This document shows, piece after piece, positions 41,907 through 42,046 of a stretch of 42,046 nucleotides of DNA (within the stretch, counting starts at the first letter, position 1; the number at the start of each line of letters is the position of its first letter). The DNA comes from Balneolales bacterium (GTDB lineage: Bacteria; Bacteroidota; Rhodothermia; Balneolales; Cyclonatronaceae), in assembly GCA_022565805.1 (NCBI GenBank), contig JAIULZ010000020.1, positions 1-42,046 of the forward strand, given 5' to 3'. The translations under genes and the position numbers were made by a program. The notes beneath the pieces were generated by a model that was given only the letters and a program-made list of their open reading frames with translations, was not told where the DNA came from and made no database searches.

Positions 41907-42046
41907 TGCTTTTCAAGAAGATTTAAAAATTATAGATGCAGTACTCTGGACGTAGTTTAAAGGGACTAACTTAACTTCCGCAAAAAGACCGTGTAGTGGC
42001 TACAAATCAACTTATTTAACAGCTACAAAGAATGGCGATCTGCTAT

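Overview
The window looks like chromosomal DNA of a Bacteroidota-related bacterium, most likely from the Balneolota/Rhodothermota group. The evidence is indirect. A 1,063-residue secreted protein (18774-21965) ends in the YPNPFNP-type C-terminal sorting domain typical of these lineages and Ignavibacteria. Most starts lack a Shine-Dalgarno sequence, one promoter candidate has the TTTG / TAnnTTTG form used by Bacteroidota, and base composition is moderate, with AT-rich gaps. No marker gene fixes the taxon. There is no rRNA, tRNA, CRISPR array, prophage or complete insertion sequence that I can support.

Layout. 1-5.4 kb: RNase D, a lone CheY-like receiver, and a translationally coupled pair (SixA-type phosphatase, then a NYN-LOTUS protein), separated by long AT-rich gaps. 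5.4-9.2 kb: an RlmL-type rRNA methyltransferase, a DsbA-like plus VKOR disulfide-forming pair, and a two-domain ring-cleaving dioxygenase/glyoxalase homologue. 9.3-22.1 kb: a surface polysaccharide block (Wzi-like protein, GT2, two GT4s, a sugar-nucleotide SDR, a Wzy/WaaL-type membrane protein, a Wzz-type chain-length protein), headed by a secreted CotH-family protein. 22.4-29.4 kb: EamA transporter, Tex, a small unknown protein, a lipoprotein with two calcium-loop-like motifs, a thioredoxin-like [2Fe-2S] ferredoxin and a TlpA-type thioredoxin preceded by nine copies of a hexanucleotide. 29.5-41.9 kb: a membrane SpoIIE-type phosphatase, succinate-semialdehyde dehydrogenase, a LolA-like protein, a Ca2+/Na+ antiporter, a PAS regulator with a degenerate sigma-54-activator core, a YhhQ queuosine-precursor transporter, a TetR/AarF pair and a small outer-membrane beta-barrel.

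The most unusual signal is non-coding. A family of short composite elements of 81-141 bp recurs in intergenic gaps (1803-1940, 11891-12031, 28527-28607, 38712-38816). Each has ends that are inverted repeats of one another (AGAAGRCTTTGMAAAA ... TTTTGCAAAGYCTTCT), and each end can also fold into its own hairpin. This is the layout of a MITE or a REPIN. Single-ended, miniature and decayed copies lie at 68-104, 13290-13449, 22069-22089 and 37398-37434. No transposase for it is present here.

How the genes fit together. The polysaccharide block supplies sugar transfer, polymerisation, chain-length control and surface attachment, but shows no initiating transferase, flippase, Wza-type exporter or tyrosine kinase, so those must lie elsewhere. 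DsbA and VKOR form an oxidative-folding pair. The TlpA protein probably acts on the reductive side of envelope thiol chemistry. Several regulators (receiver, SpoIIE phosphatase, PAS/Fis protein) are orphans without local partners.
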